Shown: positions 35,751 to 46,141, numbered from the stretch's first letter. The stretch is 64,000 bases of DNA from Frigoriglobus tundricola (GCF_013128195.2 NZ_CP053452.2:2728001-2792000); one strand, 5' to 3'. Notes: generated by a model from the letters alone, not told the origin. Translations and numbers: made by a program.

Positions 35751-37016
35751 ATGACCAGCTCGCACGACGCACTGTACCGCGCCATCTGCGCACAGCCGGA
35801 CGAGGACACGCCCCGGCTCGTGTTCGCTGATCTCGTCGAGGAGAACGGCGACCCCCTCCGCGCCCGGTTCATTCGCACCCAGGTCGCGCTCGCCCGGCTG
35901 CCGGCCTACGACCCCGCGTGGGTGAACGCCCGCCAGCACGAACCGGACAGCTCGACCGGTCACTGCATGGTCCAAACGCTCCCCCAACAGTTGCCCGACG
36001 GGGTCGGCTGGCACCGGTTCGAGTTCCGCCGCGGGTTCCCGTGGAAGGTCGGTGTGCGGGCGCTCAATGCGCTCGTGCCGAGCGGCGACACGTTGTTCGC
36101 CGCCGCGCCCATTCAAGCGCTCGACTTCGACCCCCGCAGCCGGCCCGATCTGGTGGCGTTGGCCGAATGGCCACAGCTCGCTCGGCTCCGCAAGCTCGAA
36201 TTTTCCGCCGGCTGGTTCCCGGCGCTCGATGTCGCGCGGCTGGCCGAATCCGAGTACGCGGCCGGCCTCACCGAACTCGGCTTCGAGGGCGAGGCCGTCG
36301 CGCCGGACGGGCTCCGGGCGCTGGCCGATTCGTCCCTGCTGGTCCGGCTCACCGGTCTCGAACTCCGCTCGATCCAGGTCGCATCGGCGCTCCTCGTGGA
36401 CGCGCTCGGCGCCGCGCACGAACCCGGCGCGCTGTCCCGGCTGGCCCTCCCGTTCAACCGGCTCGGGCGCGACGACGCCGAGCACCTCTTCCGGCTGCCG
36501 CTTCTCGGCGACCTTCAGCACCTGGACGTGAGCAACAACCCGCTCGGCTCGGGCGGCGTGACGGCGCTCGCGGAAAGCGGCGTAGTCCGCGGGCTGCGCG
36601 TGCTGAATCTGAGTAAAACGAAGCCGGGCGTGCCGGGCGTGAAGGCGCTCGCCGAGGCGGGCGGCCTCGCGGGCCTGCGCGCGCTCGACCTCTCCGACAA
36701 CCTCCTCGGCCCGGTCGCGGTGAAGGCGCTGGCCGGGTGCGGCGGGTTGCGTGGCCTGCGCGTGCTGAACCTGTCGAACAACCTGGTGGGCGACGCCGGC
36801 GCGGCGGCGCTCGCCGCGGCGCGGTCGCTCTCCGGGCTGCTCGAACTCGACCTGCGCGACGCCGACGTGGGCGACGCCGGCGCGGTGGCCCTGGCCGAGT
36901 CCCCGTACCTGGACGGCCTGTTGCGGCTCGATCTCGGCAGCCGCGATTCCGGCTCGCTGGGGCGCGCCGCACGCGCGGCGCTGGTGGAGCGGTTCGGCAA
37001 CAACGTGTCTCTTTGA
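35751..37016 (+). CDS. TIGR02996 leucine-rich repeat protein, array copy 1
   Basis: A 421-residue protein. The first 45 residues are the repeat-companion domain (ALYRAICAQPDEDTPRLVFA, then DLVEENGDPLRARFIRTQ). A joining part with FEFRRGFPWKVGV follows, then six to seven leucine-rich repeats of 24-28 residues (LQHLDVSNNPLGSGGVTALA, LRALDLSDNLLGPVAVKALA, LRVLNLSNNLVGDAGAAALA). No signal or membrane helix is seen, so it is probably cytoplasmic. The role of the family is unknown. It is confined largely to planctomycetes such as Gemmata and is thought to be a protein-interaction scaffold. Confidence 0.88.
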   Translation: MTSSHDALYRAICAQPDEDTPRLVFADLVEENGDPLRARFIRTQVALARLPAYDPAWVNARQHEPDSSTGHCMVQTLPQQLPDGVGWHRFEFRRGFPWKVGVRALNALVPSGDTLFAAAPIQALDFDPRSRPDLVALAEWPQLARLRKLEFSAGWFPALDVARLAESEYAAGLTELGFEGEAVAPDGLRALADSSLLVRLTGLELRSIQVASALLVDALGAAHEPGALSRLALPFNRLGRDDAEHLFRLPLLGDLQHLDVSNNPLGSGGVTALAESGVVRGLRVLNLSKTKPGVPGVKALAEAGGLAGLRALDLSDNLLGPVAVKALAGCGGLRGLRVLNLSNNLVGDAGAAALAAARSLSGLLELDLRDADVGDAGAVALAESPYLDGLLRLDLGSRDSGSLGRAARAALVERFGNNVSL

Positions 37017-37079
37017 AAGAGCGCCCGCGTGGCGTTCACCCGTCGGGCGGACACCCACGCACTCGCGCCGACAGAAGCC

Positions 37080-38335
37080 ATGACTGATCGCGACGCACTC
37101 TACCGTGCCATTCTCGACAACCCCGAGGACGACACGCTACGGCTGGTGTACGCGGACGCGCTCGAAGAGAGCGGCGACCCGCAGCGCGCCGACTTCATCC
37201 GCACGCAGGTCGAGCTGAGCCACCTGCCGGAATACGACCCGCTGTGGGTCCGGGCGCGGTGCCAGGGGCACGGCCGCACCTACAACCCCTCGTGGACGGC
37301 CGAACTGGACCTGCCGCACGGGATCGACTGGGCGCAGGCCCCGTTCCGGCGTGGGTTACCCGGCGCGGTTCAGGTGTCCGACGGGGCCGCGTTCGTCCCC
37401 CACGCCGACGAACTCTTCTCGCGCTACCCCATCGAGTCGCTCGAACTGCCCACTCTGAGTATCCCCGAAGCGCGCGCGTTCGCCGGGTGCTCCCGGATCG
37501 AGCGCCTCACGTCGCTGTCACTCACGGCGGGCATCGGCCAGCACGTGGTCCGAGAGGTGCTCGCGTCGCCGCACCTTTCCCGACTCACCGAGCTGCGGGT
37601 GGGCTCGGGGCTGACCACACCAGAGACTGTATCCGCGATCCTGCGGAGTTGGGTGTTCAACCGGCTCACGTCGCTCGGCGTGCGCAACGACCAGCGCCAG
37701 GGCGGGCCGCTGGCGGGGGGGCTCGCGCGCCTCAGCCAGCCGCCGCGGCTCAAGAAGCTGGACCTGTCCGGCAACCGCCTCACGGCCGACACGCTCGCGG
37801 CGCTCGTGGCGTCGGAAGCGGTCGCCGCGGTGGACGATCTCAACCTGAGCGACAACAACCTGGGCGCGGCGGGCGGCGGCGGCGGCTCGCGCGGGGCGCA
37901 CTGCCGGCCCCTGCGCGCTGCACCTGCTCCTCCGCGGGGCCGCAGGAGGAGGGGGTGGACGCGCTGGTCGGCGCGACCTTCTTCCCCGAACTGCGGGGCC
38001 TCTCGCTCGCCGGGAACCATCTCGGACCGGCGGCGGCCGTCGCCGTGGCCAACGGCCCCGTCGAGAACCTGCGCGTCCTCGACCTGCGCGAGACCCGGGT
38101 CGGGGACCGCGGCGCGGCTGCACTCGCGCACAGTCCCCGTCTCGCCGGCCTGCTCGAACTCGACCTGGCCGAGTCACACGTCGGTGACGCGGGGGCCAAG
38201 GCGCTGGCCGACGCGCCGCACCTCGGCGGGTTGCTCTACCTGAACCTGTACGGCAACCCGATCAGCGAGGACGGAGCGGCCCGGCTCCGGGCGCGGTTCG
38301 GGGACCGCGTCTACCTCCCGCACTCAGCAACCTGA
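37080..38335 (+). pseudogene. TIGR02996 leucine-rich repeat protein, array copy 2, frameshifted
   Basis: It begins like copy 1 (ALYRAILDNPEDDTLRLVYA, LEESGDPQRADFIRTQ, APFRRGLPGAVQV) and runs in one frame to LNLSDNNLGAAG at about 37875. In the GGC-rich run that follows, the homology moves to the next frame (CALHLLLRGAAGGGG). It moves again at a GGAGGAGGGGG run near 37950 to the frame that carries VDALVGATFFPELRGLSLAG through to FGDRVYLPHSAT. Two single-base shifts at low-complexity runs suggest either slippage mutation or sequencing error. Repaired, the protein would be close to 418 residues, matching its neighbours. Confidence 0.8.
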
Positions 38336-38360
38336 GTCCGCGCCCCGTGGGTCCGAAGCC

Positions 38361-39626
38361 ATGAGCGACCGCGCCGCGCTGCTCGCCGCCATCTGTGCGC
38401 ACCCGGACGAGGACACCCCGCGCCTCGCCTATGCCGACTGGCTCGACGAACACGCCGACACCGTTCCGGCCCCGGCCGCCGCGCGGGCGCACGCGCAGTT
38501 CATCCGCGACGACATCGCGATGTGGCTCCGCGAGGAGTACGACCCGCTCCGCTTGCGGTGGGTGCTGATCGAGAAGCCGAAGCGCGAGGCCGAGGCGTGG
38601 GTGAGGGACGCGCTCCCCGCGCTGCACTGGGGGAACTTCGCGCGCGACCCGCTGTTCCGCCGCGGGTTCCCGTGGACCGTCACGGTGCCCCCGGCGTCCG
38701 CCCCGCACGCGCCCGCGGATCTGACGGTCGCGGCGCCTATCGAGCGCCTCGGCATCTCCCACTGCGGCGGCCATATCACAGAGCTGTTGCGCGCCGCACC
38801 GTGGCGGCGCCGGTTGAGGGCCGTCGAATTCGACCACCGGGGCAACCGGTCGCCGACGGACACCCTGTCCCGAATCGCGTTCGAGCGGCTCGACCGGCTC
38901 GCGTTTCGGCACGATGCGATCACCACCGCGGAAGCGCGGGAACTGGTCGCCGCGCCGCTGTTCCGCGGGCTCGCGGCCTTCCGAATCGTTCGCGCGCGTG
39001 TCGGAACTGTGATCCCGGACGCGCTCGCGCACGCGAATCGACCCGGGTCGCTGCGAGAGCTTCATCTCGTTGAGTGCGGTGTGGCACAAATGCCGCTCGC
39101 CGACTTCCTCAACTCGCCGGCGGCGAGCGGTCTCGAATCGCTCTCGGTGGGCGGCGACCGGACCAATTCGTCTTTGAAGTTTCGCGCCTTCGGGCTCGTG
39201 ACCGACATGCCGCCGCTCCGTGCGCTCGATGTCAGCGACGAGTCGCCGGGGGAACTGGGCATCGAGTTCCTCCTCGGGTCCCCGTTCCCCCCGGTGCTGC
39301 GCCGGCTCGACCTCTCGCGCTGTTCGCTCAACCGCGACCGCGTTCGGGCGCTCGCCGGCGGGGCGTTCGGGGCCCTCCGCGTGCTCTGGCTTTACGGCAA
39401 TTCGGTCGGCAACGACGGCGCGGTCGCGCTCGCCCAATCGCCGCACCTGAGCGGGCTACTCGTTCTCGATCTGGGCTTCGCACAGGTGGGCGACGAGGGC
39501 ATCGGGGCCATTCTCGAATCGCCGCTGGCCGACGGGCTGGTTCTGCTGGACCTGACCGGCTCGCCGGCGTCCGCAGAGATGAAAGAGGTGCTGAAAGCGC
39601 GGATGGGCGACCGCGTGCGCCTGTAG
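38361..39626 (+). CDS. TIGR02996 leucine-rich repeat protein, array copy 3
   Basis: A 421-residue protein, the same length as copies 1 and 4. The repeat-companion domain (ALLAAICAHPDEDTPRLAYA, DWLDEHADT) is followed by FRRGFPWTVTV and a weaker set of leucine-rich repeats (PLRALDVSDESPGELGIEFL, VLRRLDLSRCSLNRDRVRAL, LLVLDLGFAQVGDEGIGAIL). The middle part (about 110-230) has drifted most from the other copies. It starts 25 bases after copy 2, suggesting one transcript. Confidence 0.87.
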   Translation: MSDRAALLAAICAHPDEDTPRLAYADWLDEHADTVPAPAAARAHAQFIRDDIAMWLREEYDPLRLRWVLIEKPKREAEAWVRDALPALHWGNFARDPLFRRGFPWTVTVPPASAPHAPADLTVAAPIERLGISHCGGHITELLRAAPWRRRLRAVEFDHRGNRSPTDTLSRIAFERLDRLAFRHDAITTAEARELVAAPLFRGLAAFRIVRARVGTVIPDALAHANRPGSLRELHLVECGVAQMPLADFLNSPAASGLESLSVGGDRTNSSLKFRAFGLVTDMPPLRALDVSDESPGELGIEFLLGSPFPPVLRRLDLSRCSLNRDRVRALAGGAFGALRVLWLYGNSVGNDGAVALAQSPHLSGLLVLDLGFAQVGDEGIGAILESPLADGLVLLDLTGSPASAEMKEVLKARMGDRVRL

Positions 39627-39839
39627 CCGGAGTGGCCGGGCCGCGCGTTTGGTTCGGGAAAGTAGGCGACTCGATCGATCGAATCGGCGATTCGCGCCTT
39701 TGGCTTATCGATCTTGGGAGTCGGTGGCAGGTGTCCCTCGCGGAGCGAGTGACCAACTTTCTGGCGCCTCCGTTCCACACCGCACGTGACATCCGCCCCC
39801 GGCTGTCTTCTGCGCCCGCGCGGCGCGTAAACTACCTTC

Positions 39840-41105
39840 ATGTCCGACCGCGACGCACTCCTGGCCGCGATCCGCGCGCACCCCGACGAGGACACGCCGC
39901 GGCTCGTGTACGCCGACTACCTGGAGGAACACGACGCCCCCGCGCGGGCCGCCTTCGTCCGCACACAGGTGGAGTACGCCCGCACGCCGCCGTGGGAGCC
40001 GTTCGCGGTGCGCCTGCGGTGGCGCCAGCCGGATACGGTCTCCGGCAAGCCGTTCGTCAAAGACCTGCCGCCCGTGCCGGGGAGCGTGATCGAGTGGCCG
40101 AGCGAGCCGTTCCGGCGCGGGTTCGCGTGGGCGCTTACCCTCCACCACGCGTCCATGTGGGACCGCTTTGCGGAACCGCTGTTCGAACAGTTCCCGCTCG
40201 GAAAGCTGTTCCTCTCACACGGCACGCTGGACGACTGGGTGCGGGTCGGGGCGTCCGGGAGCGTGCGACAGCTCCGCGAACTGGTATTTAACGTCAGCCC
40301 GATCGAGCCGCTGCTCGTGCTGCGTGACAAGCCGGACGCGTGCGGCGTCACCGACCTGCACTTCCGGCGGGCGAGCGGGGCGGGCATGCCGGAGGTGATC
40401 GAAGACCTGCTCCGCGCGCCGCTCGGCCGGGCGGTCCGCGGGCTGCACTTCCACACGGGGTACGAATCGCTCAACGACCTAATCGACGCCCTCAACACCG
40501 GTGGCCCTCTGGAGCGGCTGTCGTTCTCGGTCATGGGGCTCACGGCCGATCTCGTCCGGCGGCTGTTCGACGGTCCGGCCGGATCGGCACTCACGGCACT
40601 GCGTGTGCGCGACGAGCGGCTCGGCGATGAGGGGCTCCACGCCCTGGCCGAAACGCTCCCGGCCGGGCTGAGCGACCTGGAACTGTCCAAAATCGACACG
40701 CGCGGCGGCGGGCTGGAGGCGCTGGCCCGCTGCGACCGGCTGGCGGGGCTGCAGCGCCTCAACATGAGCCGCAACCCGCTCACGCCGCGGGCGGCGAAGG
40801 TGCTGGCGCAGTCGCGCGTACTCGCGGGCCTGCGGTCGCTCGATCTCTCCGAGTGCGGTATCGACGCCCGGTTCGTGCGGCACGTCGTACACTCGAAGTT
40901 CTGGTGGAACCTGGTCGAACTCGACCTGCGGAAGAACCCGCTCGCGGCGCTCGGCGTGAAGCACCTGCTCGACGCCCCCGTCCCGCCGGGCCTCGCCGCT
41001 CTGGCGCTCGACGGCGACGCCCTGGGCGGGGACAGCCGGCTGGCCCTCATCAAGAAGTACGGCGAGGCGGTCCGGTTCGTCGCCAACGAAGTGCAGGGCT
41101 GGTGA
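39840..41105 (+). CDS. TIGR02996 leucine-rich repeat protein, array copy 4
   Basis: A 421-residue protein with the companion domain ALLAAIRAHPDEDTPRLVYA and YLEEHDAPARAAFVRTQ. It is followed by PFRRGFAWALTL and leucine-rich repeats (LTALRVRDERLGDEGLHALA, LQRLNMSRNPLTPRAAKVLA, LRSLDLSECGIDARFVRHVV). A gap of about 210 bases separates it from copy 3, so it may have its own promoter. A Ser/Thr kinase gene follows 52 bases later. TIGR02996 proteins commonly sit near kinases in these genomes, but a functional link is not shown. Confidence 0.87.
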   Translation: MSDRDALLAAIRAHPDEDTPRLVYADYLEEHDAPARAAFVRTQVEYARTPPWEPFAVRLRWRQPDTVSGKPFVKDLPPVPGSVIEWPSEPFRRGFAWALTLHHASMWDRFAEPLFEQFPLGKLFLSHGTLDDWVRVGASGSVRQLRELVFNVSPIEPLLVLRDKPDACGVTDLHFRRASGAGMPEVIEDLLRAPLGRAVRGLHFHTGYESLNDLIDALNTGGPLERLSFSVMGLTADLVRRLFDGPAGSALTALRVRDERLGDEGLHALAETLPAGLSDLELSKIDTRGGGLEALARCDRLAGLQRLNMSRNPLTPRAAKVLAQSRVLAGLRSLDLSECGIDARFVRHVVHSKFWWNLVELDLRKNPLAALGVKHLLDAPVPPGLAALALDGDALGGDSRLALIKKYGEAVRFVANEVQGW

Positions 41106-41157
41106 CGCACCGCTGGGTCGTAGAACAACCGCGTTCTATTCGCTCACCGGGGGTTCG

Positions 41158-43026
41158 ATGAGCACGCTGCCCGAAGGCCCACAGGACGCTGGCACGCTGC
41201 CGGTGTCCCGTCCGCCCGCGTGGGTGGACCCGCTCGACGTGGTGATGGCGCCGCGGGTCGGTGATTTCGAGATCGTCGCCAAGCTCGGCGAGGGGTCGTA
41301 CGGGCAGGTGTTCCTCGCGCGCCAGGTGTCCCTCGGCCGGCACGTCGCGCTCAAAGTGGTGCGCGGGGCGCCCACCGACGACCGCGGCGAGGGGCACCTG
41401 CTCGCCGGGCTCGAACACGACCACATCGTGAAGGTGTTCTCCGCGTTCTCGGACACCGGGACCGGGGTCCACGGCCTGTGCCTCCAGTACGTGCCCGGGG
41501 CGGACCTCGGCGTCGTGATCCAGCGGGTGTTCGAGGGCGGGCGCGGGCCGGAGTCGGGCCGGGCGCTGCTCGACGCGCTCGACGCCGCACGGCGCGGCGA
41601 CGCCGGCTTCGACCCGGCCGCCCTGCGTGACCGCGAGGCGCTCGCGGCCGACACCTTCGCACAAGCCGTGTGCCGCATCGGCGGGGCGCCTGGCCGAAGC
41701 GCTCGCGTTCGCCCACGCGAACGGCGTGCTGCACTGCGACATCAAGCCGGGCAACATCCTCCTGACGCCCTACGGCCGGCCGTTGCTGGCCGACTTCAAC
41801 GTGGCGTTCGACCGCACCCGCCACGCCCAGACGCCGCAGGGCACGCGCTACGGCGGCACGCTCGCGTACATGGCCCCCGAGTACCACGCGGTGATGATGG
41901 GCCAACCCGGCGGCTGCGCCGACGAACGGTGCGACCTCTATTCGCTCGGCGTGGTGCTGTACGAACTGGCGACCGGCACGCGGCCGCGCCCGGTCATCCC
42001 CTCCACGACCGCAGAGACGCTCCTCCCCGGCGGGACCGCCACGGGGCCGACGGACCCCCGGCCGCCGCGCGCGGGCCGGAGGACGCGGGGCTGGCGCGGG
42101 TGCCGCGCGAACTGGCCGCGGTGCTCCGCCGGTGCCTGGACCCCGACCCCGCCCGCCGCTACCAGACGGCGGCGGAACTGGCGGCGGCGCTGGCCGGCGC
42201 GTGGAGCCTGCTCGCGGCACAGCGGGCGCTCCCGGCGCCGTCGGGAATCGGCCGGTGGGTGGTGGCCCGGCCGGCGCCGGCGCTCTTCCTGGCCGGCCTG
42301 CTGCCGCACATCGTCGCGTCGATCGCCCAGATCGAGTACAACGCGGTCGAGGTGCGGCTCGATGCGGCGCAACACCGGGTCTTCGCGCTGCTCGTCGTCG
42401 CTTACAACCTGATCGTGTACCCGGTCTGCGGCGGCACCGGCGTCTACCTGTTCCGGTGGGTGGTGCGGCGCCTGCCGCGGTTGGGGGAACTGTCTGGTGA
42501 CGAGGTGGACCACTTGCGGCAGCGGGCGCGGCGGCTCGCCTGGCAGATCGCCGCGCTCGGCGCGCTCGGCTGGCTCCCGGGCGGGGTCATCTTCCCCCTG
42601 GTGATCGACCTCGCGACCGGCCCGGTTCCGTGGCAGATGTACTCGCACTTCGCGGTGTCGTTCACATTGGCCGGCTTGATCGGCGTGGTGTTCAGCTACC
42701 TGGGAATTCAGTACGTGGTGTTCCGGGTGCTGCTCCCGCGGTTGGGCAACCCCGACACGTACAAGCCGGCCGGGATGTGGGGCGAGGTGCGCCCGCTCAC
42801 GGCCGCGTTCGGTCCGGTCGTGCTGCTCGCGAGCGGGGTTCCGCTCCTCGGCGCGGTGCTGCTGCTGACGCTCGACGACGGGCCGATGACGTTCGGCTTC
42901 CGGTTGCTGGTGGTGAAGCTGATCGGCCTGGGCGTCGCCGGCGTCTCGATGGCGGAACGGGTGGTCCGCCGCTTGCGGCAACTCGCTGCCGTGTGGCAAG
43001 TGGAACTCAGCGAAGCCTCCGCGTAG
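41158..43026 (+). pseudogene. Membrane Ser/Thr kinase with two compensating frameshifts
   Basis: The front reads IVAKLGEGSYGQVFLARQVS and HVALKVVRG (Lys of subdomain II), then the frame breaks at a GGCGGGGCG run near 41685. The catalytic core lies in the next frame (LAEALAFAHANGVLHCDIKP, PLLADFNVAF, AYMAPEYHAV, CDLYSLGVVLYELATG). Near 42060, at a C-run, it returns to the first frame (GPEDAGLARVPRELAAVLRR, DPARRYQTAAELAAAL), followed by five or six membrane segments to the end. The first frame stays open throughout but, read straight, would lack every catalytic motif. A repaired protein is about 622 residues with HCD in place of HRD and DFN in place of DFG. Confidence 0.8.
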
Positions 43027-43054
43027 GAGCACAGGGCGGAAGCCCTGTGCTCCT
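43025..43054. terminator. Bidirectional hairpin terminator
   Basis: A perfect 13-base stem (AGGAGCACAGGGC with its complement) and a GGAA loop lie between the convergent kinase and cytochrome-WD40 genes, touching their stop codons. There is no long T-run on either side, but placement favours termination for both. Confidence 0.6.
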
Positions 43055-43055
43055 T

Positions 43056-45737
43056 CTACGGCTCCGCGTGCGGGATCCGAGCCGGCGCCTTCGGCGGTTC
43101 CACCTTCGGCGCGACGACCGGCGCCGCGCCGAGGAACGTGTCGATCTTCCACGGCAGCACAACGAGGTCGCGGTCGCCGGACACGGTTTGCGTGCCGTTG
43201 TCGAGGAACGCGACCCCGGTCACGCCGGCCCCGTGCGTGCGGAAAATCGGCACCTCCTGCTTTGCCGCTGACGTGTCCCAGAGCCGGAGCGTGCGGTCTG
43301 CCCCGCCGGTGAGCACCCAGCGCCCGCCGTCCTTGATGGCGACGCTCCGGACGCCGCCCTCGTGGCCCGTGAGCGTGAACCGCGCCTTGTCTTCGCCCAC
43401 CAGCCACACGCGGACCGTCCCGGCATCGTCGCCGGCCGCGATCCATTTCCCGTTCGGGCTGATTGCCACCGCGGACAGCGGCGCGGCGAACTTGCCGTAG
43501 CGCTTCCGCTCGCGGCCGGTCGCGAGATCGAGTACCAGCAGCGCGTTCTCGGTCGCGACCGCGACGAACCCGCCCCGCGGATCGACCGCCAGCGCCGTGA
43601 CCAGGCCGAGGTGCTCCGCCCGCCACGCGGGCTGACCGTCGGCGGTTTTCCAGAACGCGACGGTGCCGTCGAAGCTACCGGAAACGATTCCCCGGTTCGT
43701 GCCATCGCCGGGAACGAAGGCGACCGCGCTGACGAGGCTCGTGTGGTCGGTGTACTTCGCGACCTCGAGCCCGCTCTGCACGTCCCACACGCGGGCGGTG
43801 CCGTCCATGCTCCCGCTCGCGGCGAACTTGCCGTCCGGGCTGAGCGCGACCGCCCACACGCTCGCGGTGTGGCCGACGAACCGCTTGATGTCGCGCCGGC
43901 CCTCCACGTCGTAATAGCGCACGCTGCGGTCGCCGCTGGCCACGACCGCCCGGCGCCCGTCCGGGGTGAACGCCCACCCGTTCGCGGAATCGCCGCGGGC
44001 TTCCAGCGGGTCGAGTTCGCCGGTGTTGTCCCGGAGCGTCGGGCCGTTCAGGTTCGACTGGTACAGGCCGCCGAGGTGCAGCTCGCGGACGATGTCCCCG
44101 AACGCCTGCACCCAGAGCTGGCGGCTGACCGTGCCCCCGGCGCGGAGCGAACCGACGTGCTTCACCAGCGCATCGGACTGACCGATGCGGCCGCGGAACG
44201 CGTCGGCCGAAAGCCCCACCTCGCTCGCCGCTGTGAGCAGATCGATGTCGGCCTCGTACTTCTGCGTGATGGTGCTAACGGCCTCGTACCGACTCACCTT
44301 CGCGCCGGTCTTCGCCACCGCCTCGGCGTACTTCTTCGCGTCGGCTTCCATCAGCTTGAGGCCGGCGTCCTTGCCGGGGTAGAGGGCGCGGATCACTTCG
44401 ACTTCGGCCGGCTTGAACGCCCTCGGGTTCTTGGCGAGGTGGTCGAGTACCTGATCCGCCTTCGGCAGTATCCCGGTGACGTGACAGGACATGCACGACA
44501 CGCCCGCCTCCACGGCGCGATCCGGGCGCTTGGGGTCACTCACGATGGCGAGCGGCCCCTTATCGAGTCGGGCGTTCACGGCGTTCGTGAGGTAGTACGC
44601 GTGCAGCCCGTTGGGCAGCGCGAAGATGGCCTCGCCGCCGGCGTGCTGGAACGGGTTCTCGGCGAGGCCGGCGGGTCCGAGCGGGAAGGCGAACACGTTC
44701 CGCCGGTCCGGCACGAGCCCGCCGTTGATGCGGTCCACGAGGTTCGCGGGCGGCTCGTCGAAGTCGTAGGTGCGCCAGTACATGCCCTGTGCGGAGTCGT
44801 GGCGCTCGAGCACGCGGTTGAAGCGCGAAATGCCGCTGCCGTTGAAGGCCACGCGGGTGACGCGCTCCTGCCGGATGTTCTCCGCGGCATCGACGCGGAT
44901 CTGCTTCTCCAACTCGCTGAGGTTCGCGGGGAGCTGGAGGATGTCGTAGTAGAGTGGCGCCCGTGACGCCGTACCGACGAACCAGTCGGCGCGCACGAGC
45001 GGCTGCTTCGCAGCCGTGCCAACGGCCACCGCCCGCGCGGTCACGGAATCGTCGAGTACGCCATACGGGTACTCTTGCAGGACGCGGTTCCACACGGTCG
45101 CGTCCCACACGAACCAGCGCAGGTCGATGCGCAGCACGGTGCGGTTGGCGTCTACCGGCACGGGGGTCGTGATCTTCGACCCCCACGACAGGCTGTTGAC
45201 GAGTTTCGCGAGCGCGTTGCGGTAGGTCTGAAGCTCCTCGTCGGAGAGGCCGGCGTTGTGGAGGTGTGTGAGCGTGAAGTACCGCTGGAACCGGCGGGCG
45301 CGGCGGTCCATCGTTTCGAGGTCCGCGAGGACGGCGGCGGACACGTCGTTTTGCGTAACCGTGGTGCGGGCCGCGCGTTCGCCGCCGGGCGCCCCGGCCT
45401 CGATCCACTTCTTGAGCACCGCAATTTCGGCGGCGCTCGGCCGCGGGTGTTCGTCCGGCGGCGGCATGGTGCCTTCGTCCACGCGGCGGTAGAGGCGGCT
45501 GCCCTTCGGGTCGCCGGGCACTACCTTCTTGCGCGCGACGAGTTTGCCGAGATCGGTGACGTAGTTCAGCGCCCCCTCGACGCTCCCCTCTTGCCCGTGG
45601 CAGCGGTAACAATGTGCTTTGAGAACGGTCTGGGCCTGGAGCGCGAGCGCTTTCGGGTCGCCCTCGCCCGCGCGGGCGGGGGAACCGAGCATCATGAGTG
45701 CAAGGAGCGCGAGGGGCGTCAGAAAGGTGCGGCGCAT
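43056..45737 (-). CDS. Cytochrome c and WD40 propeller fusion protein
   Basis: An 893-residue exported protein: signal FLTPLALLALMMLGSPARAG, then a planctomycete-type cytochrome c domain (KAHCYRCHGQEGSVEGALNY, DEGTMPPPDE as Met ligand region). A long middle part has a second heme-like motif (GVSCMSCHVTGIL), and about seven WD40 repeats close the protein (GHTASVWAVALSPDGKFAAS, SMDGTARVWDVQSG, GHEGGVRSVAIKDGGRWVL). Such PSCyt1/WD40 fusions are typical of planctomycetes and are taken to be periplasmic redox or scaffold proteins. Two CXXCH motifs suggest two hemes. It stands alone, convergent with the kinase. Confidence 0.87.
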   Translation of the reverse strand: MRRTFLTPLALLALMMLGSPARAGEGDPKALALQAQTVLKAHCYRCHGQEGSVEGALNYVTDLGKLVARKKVVPGDPKGSRLYRRVDEGTMPPPDEHPRPSAAEIAVLKKWIEAGAPGGERAARTTVTQNDVSAAVLADLETMDRRARRFQRYFTLTHLHNAGLSDEELQTYRNALAKLVNSLSWGSKITTPVPVDANRTVLRIDLRWFVWDATVWNRVLQEYPYGVLDDSVTARAVAVGTAAKQPLVRADWFVGTASRAPLYYDILQLPANLSELEKQIRVDAAENIRQERVTRVAFNGSGISRFNRVLERHDSAQGMYWRTYDFDEPPANLVDRINGGLVPDRRNVFAFPLGPAGLAENPFQHAGGEAIFALPNGLHAYYLTNAVNARLDKGPLAIVSDPKRPDRAVEAGVSCMSCHVTGILPKADQVLDHLAKNPRAFKPAEVEVIRALYPGKDAGLKLMEADAKKYAEAVAKTGAKVSRYEAVSTITQKYEADIDLLTAASEVGLSADAFRGRIGQSDALVKHVGSLRAGGTVSRQLWVQAFGDIVRELHLGGLYQSNLNGPTLRDNTGELDPLEARGDSANGWAFTPDGRRAVVASGDRSVRYYDVEGRRDIKRFVGHTASVWAVALSPDGKFAASGSMDGTARVWDVQSGLEVAKYTDHTSLVSAVAFVPGDGTNRGIVSGSFDGTVAFWKTADGQPAWRAEHLGLVTALAVDPRGGFVAVATENALLVLDLATGRERKRYGKFAAPLSAVAISPNGKWIAAGDDAGTVRVWLVGEDKARFTLTGHEGGVRSVAIKDGGRWVLTGGADRTLRLWDTSAAKQEVPIFRTHGAGVTGVAFLDNGTQTVSGDRDLVVLPWKIDTFLGAAPVVAPKVEPPKAPARIPHAEP

Positions 45738-45832
45738 GTCGTCTTCCGTTAGCGCGGGGCGTCAACCTATCCGACGTATCAGACACGCCGGGCGATTGCG
45801 ACAGCGCGTGTAACGGCGAAGGTCGCTCCGCG

Positions 45833-46141
45833 TTACGGCACGGGCACGGGCGGCGTTCGCGGAGCCGGCGTGGGGTCGGTGGCGAGCATGTCCGCCAGAA
45901 CGGCCTCACGGTCACGACGTTCCAACACCCGAAGCGAGTCGGCAATGTCCAGCACACGCTGGGTGTAGTCGTCGAACGCTTCGGAGGCCGGAACGAACAC
46001 GGTTAACGGATTCCCGTCGTCGGAAAGTTCGCGGTAAACGTACATCGCCCCAACCGAGCCGATCGCCCAACCCGGCCGCCAGTCGTGTGCGGTCAGGTAG
46101 GCGCGGATCTGTTCGGTCGTCGGCATCGGTTCGCGGATCAT
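45833..46141 (-). CDS. Small hypothetical partner of the DUF4365 gene
   Basis: A 102-residue protein, helical and acidic in parts (TEQIRAYLTAHDWRPGWAIG, FDDYTQRVLDIADSLRVLER), ending in a Pro-rich tail. It is not a family I can name. Its start overlaps the stop of the DUF4365 gene by four bases (ATGA), so the two are translationally coupled and probably work together. Confidence 0.7.
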   Translation of the reverse strand: MIREPMPTTEQIRAYLTAHDWRPGWAIGSVGAMYVYRELSDDGNPLTVFVPASEAFDDYTQRVLDIADSLRVLERRDREAVLADMLATDPTPAPRTPPVPVP

